Below, piece by piece: positions 24,000-32,761 of a stretch of 64,000 nt of DNA. The position numbers and the translations under genes were made by a program. How positions within the stretch are numbered: position 1 is the first letter of the stretch; the number at the start of each line of letters is the position of its first letter. This DNA is from Pseudomonas sp. PDM18. GTDB lineage: Bacteria > Pseudomonadota > Gammaproteobacteria > Pseudomonadales > Pseudomonadaceae. A model generated the notes under the pieces. The model was given only the letters and a program-made list of their open reading frames with translations. It was not told the DNA's origin and ran no database searches. The stretch lies in assembly GCF_014852585.1 (NCBI RefSeq), contig NZ_JACVBX010000007.1, positions 248,001 to 312,000 on the forward strand, read 5' to 3'.

Positions 24000-24663
24000 C
24001 CAAGGCATGCGCCACCGCGTGACCAACATCGACCGGACTCTTCTGCGCCTGGGGCTGTTGATTCCACTCTGGCTTTTCGCAGGGGTGGCGCTGACCGCGC
24101 TGGGCTACCCCGGCTACAGCCACCTCGATCAGGCCATGAGTCAGCTGGGCGCGGCGGGTGCGCCCACGCAAGGCTACTCCGCGTGGGTGAACAACTTCCC
24201 GCTGGGGGTGCTGTTCGTGCTGTTCGCCCTGGGTGTCGGACGACGCTTCGGCGGTTCGCGCCTGGCATTGTTCAGTGCCGCGTTGATAGCGCTGCACGGC
24301 CTGGCCAGTGTCGCCACCGGCTACTTCTCCTGCGACCAGGGATGTGTGCCGGCGCAGCCTTCGACGTCCCAGCAGCTCCACAACCTCGCGGGCCTGGTGA
24401 TGTTCCTGTCGCTGACGCTGGCCAGCGCGATGTGGGCGTTCCTGGGCAGGCGACTGCTGTCTTCGCCGGGGTTCGGCCGGTTCTCGGGGCTCTGCGTGAT
24501 ACTGGCGGTCGTGACGCTGGCGATGATGGCGAGAGCCTTCGCCGAGGGGCACGGGTTCGGGCTGTATCAGCGGCTCAATTACGCCGTCTCCGTGATCTGG
24601 GTTGCGGGCCTGGCGTGGGTTGCGCTTCGCGCCGAATCACGAAGTCTGATGGGCGAGGTTTGA
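23992..24663 (+). CDS. DUF998 membrane protein
   Basis: A 223-residue DUF998 family protein with about six membrane helices; the conserved YPGYSHLDQAMSQLGAAGAPT between helices 1 and 2 and YFSCDQGC are visible. The start is GTG at 23992 with GGAGG 9 nt upstream; an ATG at 24007 is an alternative. It overlaps the upstream gene and is convergent with the TonB receptor. Function unknown. Confidence 0.8.
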   Translation: MNDQGMRHRVTNIDRTLLRLGLLIPLWLFAGVALTALGYPGYSHLDQAMSQLGAAGAPTQGYSAWVNNFPLGVLFVLFALGVGRRFGGSRLALFSAALIALHGLASVATGYFSCDQGCVPAQPSTSQQLHNLAGLVMFLSLTLASAMWAFLGRRLLSSPGFGRFSGLCVILAVVTLAMMARAFAEGHGFGLYQRLNYAVSVIWVAGLAWVALRAESRSLMGEV

Positions 24664-24668
24664 GGGTA

Positions 24669-24705
24669 GGCAATGCCCCTTGCGAGCCTCGCCAGGGGAA
24701 TTGCC
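24669..24705. terminator. Bidirectional hairpin between convergent genes
   Basis: GGCAAT-g-CCCCT pairs with AGGGG-a-ATTGCC, and an inner GCGAG-c-CTCGC adds a second stem. It lies between the DUF998 stop and the receptor stop. No T-run is present. Confidence 0.55.
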
Positions 24706-24719
24706 GCTGCGACCTCACC

Positions 24720-27191
24720 TCAGAAGTCGGCCTTCAAGGTGACGGTGTAGTTGCGCGGGTCTCCGTACTGGTTGCTCGCGTTCAGCCAGCCGATGGAGGA
24801 GTAGTACTTCTTGTCGAACAGGTTGTTGCCGTTCAGGGCGACGCTGAGGTTCTTGTTGATCTGGTAGCCCAGGCGGGCGTTCCAGATGGCGTAGCCGGAT
24901 TGCTTGATATCGCCGACGCCGCCGGTGCCGCCGAAGTTGGTGTTGTAGTTCTCGCTCTGGATGTTGGCGCCGGCCCCGGCGCTCCACTGGCTCAGCTCGC
25001 CCGGCAGCTTGTAGTCGGCCCAGAAGCGCAGCAGGTGGCGCGGCGTGTAGCTGTTGAAGGTGGAGCCGGAGGACGAGGTGCCGTCGCCCGGATCGTTGAG
25101 GAACTTGGTCGAGGTGTAGGTGTAGCCGGCGAACAGCTGCAGGTCGCGCAGCACTTCGCCGCTGATCTCCGCGTCGAAGCCCTCGGCGCGAACCTTGCCG
25201 CCGGCCACGTAGCAGTTGTCTTCGCCGTTCTGCCCGCACGCCGAGGCGTAGTCGTACTGCGCACGGTTCTCCTGGTCCACGCGGAAGATCGCGAAGCTGG
25301 TGTTCACCCGCCCATCCATCAGCTCGCCTTTCAGGCCCAGCTCGTAGTTGGAGCCTTCGATGGGCTTGAGCGGAGCGCTGTCCTGGGTCAGCTCGGTCTG
25401 CGGCTTGAAGATGTCGGTGTAGCTGGCGTAGACCGACCACTGGCTGTTCAGCTCGTAGATCAGGCCGCCGTAGGGAGTGAACTCGCCGGTTTCCTTCGAA
25501 TGCGCCGGGGCGGGGGAGGAGGTGGTGAAACGGGTGAGTTCGTAGTCGTACTGGTAGTTGCTGGTACGCCCGCCCAGGACCAGGGTCAGCGGCTCGGCCA
25601 GCTTGTAGCGCACCACGCCGTAGAGGCCGTTCTGGCGAATATGGCCCTTGGAGGTGCCGGCGTAGGTGGTGCTGAGCATCTCCTCCGTGGTTGGCTCGCG
25701 CGGGGAGACCGGGTCATAGATGTTGATCGGCCCGAGGTTGAGCAAACCGCCCTGCAGGTCGTCGGTCTTCAGGTCGCTGGCGTTGGCGCCGACCACCACT
25801 TGGTGCTCCAGGTCGAAGGCACGCCACTTGCCGGCGAGGTTGATGTCGGCGCCTTTGTTGATGTTCTCGAAGTCGTAGAGGTAGGCGCGCGACTGCATGC
25901 CGTCGCCGGTGGCCGGGTCGACCGCGCCACGGCCGAAACTGTAGAGGATGTCGTTGGTTTCGCGGATGTAGCTGCCCGATGCATTCAGGCGCCAGTCATC
26001 GTTGAAGTCATGGGTGATGTCGGCGAAGTAGGTGGTCTGCTTGTTGTTCCACTTGTTCCAGTCCGCGCCGGTGAAGGTGGAGCGCCCCGCATGCACTGCG
26101 CTGCCATCCTTGTTGCGTGGTAGACCGCCGAAGGACGGTGTCGAGTGCAGGTCCTCCACGCTGGCGCCGGCGGCCACTCGGGTGGCGTCGGTGAGGTCGT
26201 ATTCCAGGATGCCGTAGAGCACGTTCTTGCGGCTGTCCGCGGTGTCGTAGAAGTAGTTGCGATCCTCGTGGGCGGCCACTACGCGGCCGCGCAGCCGGCC
26301 GTCGGCGGTGAGCGGAGTGCTGCCATCGATCGTCTGCCGGTAGGTGTCCCAGGAGCCGGCGCTGGCGGTCAGCGAAAGCGATGGTTCGGCCTTCGGGCGC
26401 TTGCGCACGAGGTTGATGGCGGCGCCGGGATTGCCGCTGCCCTGCAGCAGGCCGTTGGCGCCGCGCAGCACTTCGACGCGGTCGTAGAGCAGCGTGTCGG
26501 AGGTGAAGCTGCTGCCGATGGCGTAGTAGCGTCGGTCGAGGGGAACGCCGTCGTACTGGATGGTCTCCACCTCGAAGCCGCGCGAGTAGATGTACTTGCC
26601 GCCGGACGGGCTCTGGTAGGTGGTGATGCCGGTGGTTTTCTCCAGCACCTGGTCGAGGGTGTCGAGACGTTGGTCGTCCATCGCCTTGCGGGTGATGACG
26701 GTGACCGACTGCGGGATGTCCTTCAGGCGCTGGGTCGATTTGCCGATGGTGGCTTCGTTGGAGGTGTAGGAGCCGGAGTCTTCCGTTGTCGGCCCCAGGC
26801 CCTGGCCGGTAATGATCGTGTCGCTCATCGCCAGCGCCGCCGGAACCTCCTCCAGCACATAGCTGCCGCCCTGGTCCACCGCTCGCAGGCCGGTGCCGGA
26901 GAGGAGGGCAGCGAACCCGGCCTCCCGCGAATAGCTGCCGTGCAGGCCGGCCGACTGCAGGTGCGCGGTCTTGCTGGCATCGAACGAGAGCGCGACCCCG
27001 GCTTCGCTGGCGAAGCGGCTCAGCACCTCGGTCAGCGAACCGGCGGCGATGTCGTACTGGCGGATGCTCTGCACGGAGCCGGAGCTTGCCGGCTCTGCGG
27101 CCTGGGCGACGGGCACGGTGACGACGGCGACACTGAAGAGGGCGGCCTGCACGTGCATGGCGAGCCGATGGCGAACGAACGGATACAGCAT
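24720..27191 (-). CDS. TonB-dependent siderophore receptor with STN signalling domain
   Basis: An 823-residue outer-membrane receptor. A signal peptide ends near VAQAAEP (residue about 33). Then come the STN domain (about 45-130, YDIAAGSLTEVLSRFASEAG...), the plug (about 165-280, LKDIPQSVTVITRKAMDDQ) and a 22-strand barrel ending in Phe (VTLKADF). The STN domain is the part that signals to FecR-type proteins. GGGGAG lies 6 nt before the ATG at 27191. It follows its fecR and fecI genes, forming a cell-surface signalling uptake system for a ferric siderophore of unknown identity; FoxA/FiuA-type receptors are the likely relatives. Confidence 0.92.
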   Translation of the reverse strand: MLYPFVRHRLAMHVQAALFSVAVVTVPVAQAAEPASSGSVQSIRQYDIAAGSLTEVLSRFASEAGVALSFDASKTAHLQSAGLHGSYSREAGFAALLSGTGLRAVDQGGSYVLEEVPAALAMSDTIITGQGLGPTTEDSGSYTSNEATIGKSTQRLKDIPQSVTVITRKAMDDQRLDTLDQVLEKTTGITTYQSPSGGKYIYSRGFEVETIQYDGVPLDRRYYAIGSSFTSDTLLYDRVEVLRGANGLLQGSGNPGAAINLVRKRPKAEPSLSLTASAGSWDTYRQTIDGSTPLTADGRLRGRVVAAHEDRNYFYDTADSRKNVLYGILEYDLTDATRVAAGASVEDLHSTPSFGGLPRNKDGSAVHAGRSTFTGADWNKWNNKQTTYFADITHDFNDDWRLNASGSYIRETNDILYSFGRGAVDPATGDGMQSRAYLYDFENINKGADINLAGKWRAFDLEHQVVVGANASDLKTDDLQGGLLNLGPINIYDPVSPREPTTEEMLSTTYAGTSKGHIRQNGLYGVVRYKLAEPLTLVLGGRTSNYQYDYELTRFTTSSPAPAHSKETGEFTPYGGLIYELNSQWSVYASYTDIFKPQTELTQDSAPLKPIEGSNYELGLKGELMDGRVNTSFAIFRVDQENRAQYDYASACGQNGEDNCYVAGGKVRAEGFDAEISGEVLRDLQLFAGYTYTSTKFLNDPGDGTSSSGSTFNSYTPRHLLRFWADYKLPGELSQWSAGAGANIQSENYNTNFGGTGGVGDIKQSGYAIWNARLGYQINKNLSVALNGNNLFDKKYYSSIGWLNASNQYGDPRNYTVTLKADF

Positions 27192-27273
27192 GGTCTCTCC
27201 CCGGTGGTGGTGACCAAGTGGGTCACTGATGCCGGAGTAGCCGAACCAGGGACAAAGAAAGTGCACGGTGTCT

Positions 27274-27288
27274 GGAAAAATCTTTTCC
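27274..27288. promoter_or_regulatory. Inverted repeat before receptor gene
   Basis: GGAAAA-ATC-TTTTCC lies between fecR and the receptor. On the minus strand GGAAAA followed about 15 nt later by CGT fits the loose pattern of FecI/PvdS-type promoters; it could equally be a hairpin after fecR. Confidence 0.35.
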
Positions 27289-27303
27289 GGCATTCATGCA
27301 GGC

Positions 27304-28260
27304 TCAGCCGCGCGGAACCACGGTTACCCAATACCCCGTGCGATACACCGCCGTAACAGGGAAGCTGCGCTCCAGGGCCCTGAGCGCGAGGTCGGTGTCA
27401 TCCACCGGGAAGGCGCCGGAAATGCGCAGGCCGCTGATGCGCGGGTCGCATCTCAGCCAGCCGTGGCGGTAGCGCCCCAGCTCTTCCAGCAGTTCGCCCA
27501 GGGGGCGGTCGATGGCGATCAGGCTGCCTTGCCCCCAGGCGCCCACCGAGGCGTCGTTGGCCTGCACTGGCTGGATGACGCCGGAGACGATCCGCGTGTG
27601 CTGGCCGGCCTCCAGGCGTAACGGGTTGCCCTGGCCGGGCACCGAGACTTCGACGGCCTTTTCCAGCACCGCCACCTCGGTTCCATTGCCCCGGATACCC
27701 ACGCTGAAACGCGTGCCCAGCGCGCGCACGGTGGCGTCGGTGCTGCGTACGCGGAAGGGTCTGTCGAGTGCATCGGTTGCGGTGCTGATCAGCACCTCGC
27801 CGGCGCGCAGGACGATCAGGCGCTGGTTCGCATCGAACAACACATCCACAGCGCTGTCCGTGCCCAGTTGCATCCGGCTGCCGTCCGCCAGGGTGAAGTG
27901 GCGACGTTCGCCGACCGCAGTCCTGTAGCCGGCTGTGTAGCGCTGGCGTGCGTCGCTGCGCCAACCCAGGGTCGCCAGTCCGCCAATGGAAGCGAGCAGT
28001 ACGATGCTGCGCACCACCTGGCGCCGCGATTGGCCAGCCGAGGTCAGAGTGGCAGCGGCCAGGCGACCCGGCACGCGCGCCATCTGCAGGTTCACCGATT
28101 CGATGCGTTGCCAGGCGCGCTGGTTGATCGGGTCGGCCGCCAGCCAGCGTTGCCAGGCCTGCTGGTCGCCGTCTTCCGGCGCCGCGCTGGCCAGGCGTGC
28201 GTACCAGCGGGCCGCTTCGCCGATGGCTTGCCGTTCATTTTGTGGCAGGGCGTCGTTCAC
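27304..28260 (-). CDS. FecR family anti-sigma/sigma regulator
   Basis: A 318-residue FecR-type protein. The cytoplasmic anti-sigma part (about 1-80) carries the DUF4880 motif (ARWYARLAS...QQAWQRWLAADPINQRAWQRIE). One membrane helix follows (about 85-103, RSIVLLASIGGLATLGW). The periplasmic part has the FecR domain (YRTAVGERRHFTLADGSRMQLGTDS) and the C-terminal STN-interacting region. It passes the receptor signal to the sigma factor. Start is GTG overlapping the sigma stop by 3 nt. Confidence 0.9.
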   Translation of the reverse strand: MNDALPQNERQAIGEAARWYARLASAAPEDGDQQAWQRWLAADPINQRAWQRIESVNLQMARVPGRLAAATLTSAGQSRRQVVRSIVLLASIGGLATLGWRSDARQRYTAGYRTAVGERRHFTLADGSRMQLGTDSAVDVLFDANQRLIVLRAGEVLISTATDALDRPFRVRSTDATVRALGTRFSVGIRGNGTEVAVLEKAVEVSVPGQGNPLRLEAGQHTRIVSGVIQPVQANDASVGAWGQGSLIAIDRPLGELLEELGRYRHGWLRCDPRISGLRISGAFPVDDTDLALRALERSFPVTAVYRTGYWVTVVPRG

Positions 28261-28766
28261 AGGACGCCCGCCATGGCCAGGCAGCAGTGCTCCATGGCCT
28301 TGGCCATGTACTTGTTCACCGTGCGCAGCGAGATACCCAGTCGCTCAGCGATCTGGTTGTAGGTCAGCCCTTCGAGCTGGGACAGGATGAAGGCCTGCCG
28401 GACTTTCGGCCCCAGGCCATCGAGCATTCGGTCGATTTCCAGCAGCGCTTCGAGCAGCAGCGCCTGTTCCTCAAGGGACGGTTGAACCGCCTGGGGAAGC
28501 AGCGCCAGCGCTTCCAGGTAGGCGCGCTCCAGCGAACGGCGGCGGTACAGGTCGATGACCAGGCCGCGGGCGATGGTCTGCAGATAGTGGCGGGGCTCTC
28601 GAATCGCCTCGGCGCTCCGGGCCATCAGCACGCGGACGAAGGTGTCCTGCGCCAGGTCGGCGGCATCGGCGGAGTCATTGAGACGCTTGCGCAACCAGCC
28701 GCGCAGCCAGCCATTATGGTCGCGATAAAGCATCCCTACCGCCTGCAGCGACGAATCTCCCTGCAT
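28257..28766 (-). CDS. FecI-type ECF sigma factor
   Basis: A 169-residue iron-starvation ECF sigma. Region 2 holds DAADLAQDTFVRVL and region 4 holds LSQLEGLTYNQIAERLGISLRTVNKYMAKAM. It should direct transcription of the receptor gene when FecR transmits the siderophore signal. A Fur box lies 23 bp upstream. It is clearly paralogous to the sigma at 31126 (for example ERAYLEALA and LAQDTFVRV are shared). Confidence 0.93.
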   Translation of the reverse strand: MQGDSSLQAVGMLYRDHNGWLRGWLRKRLNDSADAADLAQDTFVRVLMARSAEAIREPRHYLQTIARGLVIDLYRRRSLERAYLEALALLPQAVQPSLEEQALLLEALLEIDRMLDGLGPKVRQAFILSQLEGLTYNQIAERLGISLRTVNKYMAKAMEHCCLAMAGVL

Positions 28767-28788
28767 TGCAATCCCCTAAGAACAGTTT

Positions 28789-28807
28789 GCAAACGACAAT
28801 CGTTATC
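28789..28807. promoter_or_regulatory. Fur box before first ECF sigma gene
   Basis: GCAAACGACAATCGTTATC matches the 19-bp Fur consensus at 14 positions, with 13 of the last 16. Placed 23-41 bp upstream of the sigma start, where Fur-Fe would block RNA polymerase. Confidence 0.7.
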
Positions 28808-28890
28808 AACTATACGGGATGTGGGGTTGCTTGGAAACTGCGCTGTGGTGGGCGTCTGATCAGCGCCGATAGCTGCCGTCAGAGTGATCT

Positions 28891-29580
28891 TCAGTGGAGA
28901 GTGGGCAAGTGCTCCTTCACCAACTCCTGCGCCTGCCAGGTCATCTGGTCGAGCAGGCGGTCGCGTTTCTTTTCTGCCTCGCGCATGGCCTTGCTGCCGT
29001 TCTGTTTCACCAGGTAGGTGTGGATCTGCCGCACTTCCTTGGACTGGTAGATCGGCGCCAGGTCCTGCACGGCGACCATGCCATCGGAGCGGTGGTCGCG
29101 GGTGTTCATCAGGACGTGTGGCCCCTGAGCGGCCAGTACCTGGAAGCCCAGCGTCTCGAAGACCGGCACCTTGCCCGCCGCACAGGCCAGTTCGGCGTGG
29201 GGGCGATGCTCGGTCATCTTCTGTAGCAGGGCGCGGGCGATGCCGTGGCGGCGGTGGCTGGTCTGGACGGCAATGTAGGCGAGGGTGCAGGCCTCGGCGT
29301 CGTCCTGGCTCGGCAGGTAGAGGGCGAAGCCGAGCACCTGCGACGGGTCTTCGTCGTCCAGGGCGAGGATCAGGCGCGCGGGACTGGCCGGTGAACCGTC
29401 CATGGCCTGCAGGTACAGGTGCACCTCGAAGCCGATCACGTACTGGTACAGCTGGAATAGCGGGTTGCTTGGCGTGAGCGGCACCGGGCTGATGTCGCTG
29501 AAGTAGTCCACCACCATCTGCAGCACCTGGCTTTTCAGGGATTCGGGAGGCGAGGTGTCGAGGGATACGAGGGTGAACAT
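28891..29580 (-). CDS. GNAT family N-acetyltransferase
   Basis: A 229-residue GNAT protein. The acetyl-CoA motif A is AYIAVQTSHRRHGIARALLQKM at about residues 104-125. The C-terminal ~60 residues are charged and helical (QNGSKAMREAEKKRDRLLDQMTWQAQEL), an extension beyond the core fold. It stands alone between the two iron systems. Substrate unknown. Confidence 0.85.
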   Translation of the reverse strand: MFTLVSLDTSPPESLKSQVLQMVVDYFSDISPVPLTPSNPLFQLYQYVIGFEVHLYLQAMDGSPASPARLILALDDEDPSQVLGFALYLPSQDDAEACTLAYIAVQTSHRRHGIARALLQKMTEHRPHAELACAAGKVPVFETLGFQVLAAQGPHVLMNTRDHRSDGMVAVQDLAPIYQSKEVRQIHTYLVKQNGSKAMREAEKKRDRLLDQMTWQAQELVKEHLPTLH

Positions 29581-29762
29581 CTGAAGCTGGCTCCGGGCTT
29601 GGCCGATGCGGGGGAATTGGTCTGGGCACCATTGTAACCTCCGTCTGCGGCGAACGTCGCAAGCTCGCCGCCATCACCCGGTCGTCGACAGGATCAGCTC
29701 GGTGGACGGGGTGGGCTACAGTCTGGAGCGCGAGTAGCGCGATAGCCGAGCCTTCCCCGACG

Positions 29763-29776
29763 TTGATATGCATCAA
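29763..29776. promoter_or_regulatory. Anr/Dnr (Fnr-type) box
   Basis: TTGAT-ATGC-ATCAA is a perfect match to the Fnr/Anr consensus TTGAT-N4-ATCAA, within the larger palindrome CGTTGAT-ATGC-ATCAACG (29761-29778). It lies in the 321-bp gap between the GNAT gene and the alcohol dehydrogenase, 126 bp before the latter. Activation from -41.5 would place the start near 29811, but no good -10 is visible there. Nothing else was found in this gap. Confidence 0.7.
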
Positions 29777-29901
29777 CGGGATTTCGCCGAGGCCCAGCAC
29801 ACTGGTTCGAATCGGACGAGGGTGGCAGGTCGCGATGAATATTCGACCTTCGCCCCCGGCCATCTGTACCGATGGTGCATTTCAAGCGAGGAGAGAGAAC
29901 G

Positions 29902-30996
29902 ATGGCAATGATGAAGGCAGCGATTTTCGTGGAGCCGGGCCGCATCGAACTAGCGGACAAGCCCATCCCGGAGATCGGCCCCAACGATGCGCTGATCCGT
30001 ATCACCACGACCACCATCTGCGGCACCGACGTGCACATCCTCAAGGGTGAATACCCGGTGGCCAAAGGGCTGACCGTCGGCCACGAGCCGGTGGGGATCA
30101 TCGAGAAGCTCGGCAGTGCGGTAAAAGGCTACCGCGAAGGCCAGCGGGTCATCGCCGGCGCGATCTGCCCCAACTTCAATTCCTATGCCGCGCAGGACGG
30201 CGTGCCCTCGCAGGACGGCAGCTACCTGATCGAGAGCGGCCGTTGCGCCTGCCATGGCTACAAGGCCACCGCTGGCTGGCGCTTTGGTAATCTGATCGAT
30301 GGCACCCAGGCCGAATACGTCCTCGTGCCGGACGCCGAAGGCAACCTCGCGCCGATCCCCGACAGCCTCACCGACGAGCAGGTATTAATGTGCCCGGACA
30401 TCATGTCCACCGGCTTCAAGGGCGCCGAGAACGCCAACATCCGCATTGGTGACACCGTGGTCATCTTCGCCCAGGGGCCGATTGGCCTGTGCGCGACGGC
30501 CGGCGCACGCCTGCTGGGCGCCTCGACCATCATCGCGGTGGATGGCAACGCGCACCGGCTGGATATCTCCCGCAACATGGGCGCCGACGTCACCCTGGAC
30601 TTCACGCAGTGCGACGTGGTGGAGGAGGTGATGAAGCTCACCGGCGGGCGCGGCGCCGATTCGTCCATCGAATGCCTGGGGTTGCCGAGCACCTTCGAGC
30701 AGGCGATGAAAGTGCTCAAGCCGGGTGGGACCCTCTCCAGCCTGGGCGTGTACTCCAAGGACGTGCAGATACCGCTCTCCGCCTTCGCCGCCGGCCTGGG
30801 CGACCACCGCATCAACACTGCGCTGTGCCCCGGCGGCAAGGAGCGCATGCGCCGGCTGATGAGCATCATCGAGTCGAACCGCGCCGACTTCGGCTCACTG
30901 GTCACGCACCACTACGCCCTGGACAACATCGTCGAGGCCTACGACCTGTTCGCTCACCAGCGCGACGGCGTGCTGAAGATCGCCATCAAGCCCTGA
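29902..30996 (+). CDS. Zinc-dependent NAD(P) alcohol dehydrogenase
   Basis: A 364-residue medium-chain dehydrogenase. The catalytic zinc ligands fit CGTDVH and GHEPVG; the usual four-Cys structural zinc loop is replaced by a longer segment with scattered Cys (AICPNFNSY...SGRCACHGY), as in the secondary-alcohol dehydrogenase branch. The dinucleotide motif is AQGPIGLCATAGARLLGA. GAGGAGAG lies 7 nt before the ATG at 29902. An Anr box upstream suggests induction at low oxygen, where reduction of a ketone or aldehyde would recycle NAD(P)H. A strong hairpin follows the gene. Confidence 0.9.
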   Translation: MAMMKAAIFVEPGRIELADKPIPEIGPNDALIRITTTTICGTDVHILKGEYPVAKGLTVGHEPVGIIEKLGSAVKGYREGQRVIAGAICPNFNSYAAQDGVPSQDGSYLIESGRCACHGYKATAGWRFGNLIDGTQAEYVLVPDAEGNLAPIPDSLTDEQVLMCPDIMSTGFKGAENANIRIGDTVVIFAQGPIGLCATAGARLLGASTIIAVDGNAHRLDISRNMGADVTLDFTQCDVVEEVMKLTGGRGADSSIECLGLPSTFEQAMKVLKPGGTLSSLGVYSKDVQIPLSAFAAGLGDHRINTALCPGGKERMRRLMSIIESNRADFGSLVTHHYALDNIVEAYDLFAHQRDGVLKIAIKP

Positions 30997-31002
30997 GGTG
31001 GG

Positions 31003-31044
31003 GCAGGGAATGATCTTTCGCCTGCGGCCGCGGTCATTCCCTGC
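31003..31044 (+). terminator. Hairpin after alcohol dehydrogenase
   Basis: GCAGGGAATGA (31003-31013) pairs perfectly with TCATTCCCTGC (31034-31044) around a GC-rich loop. Starts 7 nt after the stop codon. No T-run. Confidence 0.6.
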
Positions 31045-31089
31045 AGCGTTCAGCCCAATTGCGCAGGACAGGGCAAATCCAGTATTGTT

Positions 31090-31108
31090 GAGAACGATTA
31101 TCATGTTT
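31090..31108. promoter_or_regulatory. Fur box before second ECF sigma gene
   Basis: GAGAACGATTATCATGTTT matches the Fur consensus at 13 of 19 positions, including the central GAT.ATCAT. It lies 18 bp before the sigma start. Confidence 0.65.
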
Positions 31109-31125
31109 AACAAAACTGGACGTTC

Positions 31126-31635
31126 ATGGATAGCGAGCGGGCATTCGAAAGGGATGTTGAGCGGCTTTACATTGCCCACCACGGCTGGCTGAAGGGTTGG
31201 CTGCGCCGCCGCCTGGGCGAGCACACCGATGCCGAGGACCTGGCGCAGGACACCTTCGTGCGCGTGATGCGCTCGCGCAGCGCCATCGCCGATCTGCGCC
31301 AGCCGCTGGCTTATCTCGCCACCATTGCCAACAGCCTGCTGATCAACCGCTGGCGCCGCCAGGCGGTCGAGCGGGCCTATCTGGAAGCGCTGGCCGCACG
31401 GCCTGAGGCAGTGGCGCCTTCGGAGGAAGAGCGCCTGCTGCTGATCGAAGCGCTGGTGGAAATCGACGAACTCCTGCATGGCCTCACGCCGCAAGTGCGG
31501 GAAATCTTCCTGATGTCGCAGCTAGACGGCCTGACCTACCCGCAGATCGCGCTGCGCCTGGAACTGAGCGTCAACCAGGTGCAGAAGGCCATGAGCAAGG
31601 CGTTCACCGCCTGCTACGCGTGCCGGTTCGAGTGA
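31126..31635 (+). CDS. FecI-type ECF sigma factor
   Basis: A 169-residue ECF sigma of the iron-starvation group. Region 2 is DAEDLAQDTFVRVMRSRS; region 4 is MSQLDGLTYPQIALRLELSVNQVQKAMSKAF. It has the same length as the sigma at 28257 and is closely related to it. It is followed at once by its fecR gene and a TonB receptor. A Fur box covers the promoter region. Confidence 0.93.
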   Translation: MDSERAFERDVERLYIAHHGWLKGWLRRRLGEHTDAEDLAQDTFVRVMRSRSAIADLRQPLAYLATIANSLLINRWRRQAVERAYLEALAARPEAVAPSEEERLLLIEALVEIDELLHGLTPQVREIFLMSQLDGLTYPQIALRLELSVNQVQKAMSKAFTACYACRFE

Positions 31636-31640
31636 GCGCC

Positions 31641-32627
31641 ATGTCCCGCGATAGCGATTCCCGGCCGATTTCCGCCGTCATCCGCGACCAGGCGATTGCC
31701 TGGTTCACCCTGGCCCAGTCAGGCTGCATGAGCGAGGCCGAGCAGCGCCAGTTGCTGGTCTGGCGTGAGGCCAGCAGCGAGCACGAGCGCGCCTGGCAGC
31801 GCCTGAGTAGCATCCCGCTCGGCCTGCAGCGCCACGCCGGCCAGTTGGCCGACCCGCTGGTTCGGCAACTGGCCGGGCGCCGGCACTACAACGAAATGGA
31901 CCGGCGCAAGGCGCTCAAGGTGCTGGCTGGCTTCGGCCTGCTCGGTGGCCTGGCCTGGCAGGGCCGCGATGTCTCGTGGGTGGAGGGCGCCCTGGCCGAC
32001 TACCGAACCGGCACCGGCGAGCGCACGCAGCGCACGCTGCCAGATGGCACACGCCTGTGGCTGAACACGGCCACGGCGGTCGACCTGCACTACACCGACA
32101 GCGTTCGCGAACTGCGCCTGCGTTACGGCGAGATGGAGATTCTCACCGCCCTCGACGGGGCAGGGCGGCCACTTCGGGTTGTCAGCGGCGACGCCGTGCT
32201 GCAACCGCTGGGCACGCGCTTCCGTGTCCGCCGCGAGCACGACGGGCGCGGGACCTTGCTGGCGGTGACCCAGGGCCGCGTCGCCGCCAGTTCGCTGGCT
32301 GGCGGCGAGGCGAGGATGATCGAAGCCGGCTCGCAGGCCCGCATCGGCTCGGCCGGCGTCAGCGCTCCGCAGGCGCTGAACGTGAACGACGGCGCCTGGG
32401 TCGATGGCTATCTGGTGGCCGAGCGCATGCGGCTGGCGGACTTCCTCACCGAATTGGATCGCTACCGCCCCGGCCTGCTGCGCTGCGACCCCGCTGTTGC
32501 AAGTCTTCGCCTCAGCGGTTCCTACCCGCTGGGCGACACCGACCAGGTGTTGGCCCTGCTGCAGGACAGCCTGCCGGTGACCATCCAGCGACGCACCCGC
32601 TACTGGGTCACGGTGGGCCCGCGCTGA
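31641..32627 (+). CDS. FecR family anti-sigma/sigma regulator
   Basis: A 328-residue FecR-type protein: DUF4880 anti-sigma part (about 1-75, QAIAWFTLAQSG...HERAWQRL), a short hydrophobic stretch (about 92-108, ALKVLAGFGLLGGLAW), then the FecR domain (YRTGTGERTQRTLPDGTRLWLNTATAV) and the STN-binding C-terminus. ATG at 31641 follows the sigma stop by 5 nt. It links the receptor at 32762 to the sigma at 31126. Confidence 0.9.
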   Translation: MSRDSDSRPISAVIRDQAIAWFTLAQSGCMSEAEQRQLLVWREASSEHERAWQRLSSIPLGLQRHAGQLADPLVRQLAGRRHYNEMDRRKALKVLAGFGLLGGLAWQGRDVSWVEGALADYRTGTGERTQRTLPDGTRLWLNTATAVDLHYTDSVRELRLRYGEMEILTALDGAGRPLRVVSGDAVLQPLGTRFRVRREHDGRGTLLAVTQGRVAASSLAGGEARMIEAGSQARIGSAGVSAPQALNVNDGAWVDGYLVAERMRLADFLTELDRYRPGLLRCDPAVASLRLSGSYPLGDTDQVLALLQDSLPVTIQRRTRYWVTVGPR

Positions 32628-32650
32628 GGTGTGTAAGGCCGCCAGATCGC

Positions 32651-32669
32651 GCTAATGAAAATAATTCTC
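32651..32669. promoter_or_regulatory. Fur box before second receptor gene
   Basis: GCTAATGAAAATAATTCTC matches the Fur consensus at 15 of 19 positions. It lies 92 bp before the receptor start. The first receptor has no comparable box, so the two systems differ here. Confidence 0.7.
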
Positions 32670-32761
32670 GAAAAGTCGGCAGGTTTTCGTTTCTCGCTTG
32701 GCCTAGGGAGAAATCCCTGCTCGCACCCGCGGGCCAACAACGAGAAACGGACCCTCTGCCC

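Noticed and set aside
24183-26123. Long plus-strand frame entering the TonB receptor region
   Set aside because: It is out of frame with DUF998 and antisense to the receptor; composition is that of a shadow frame.
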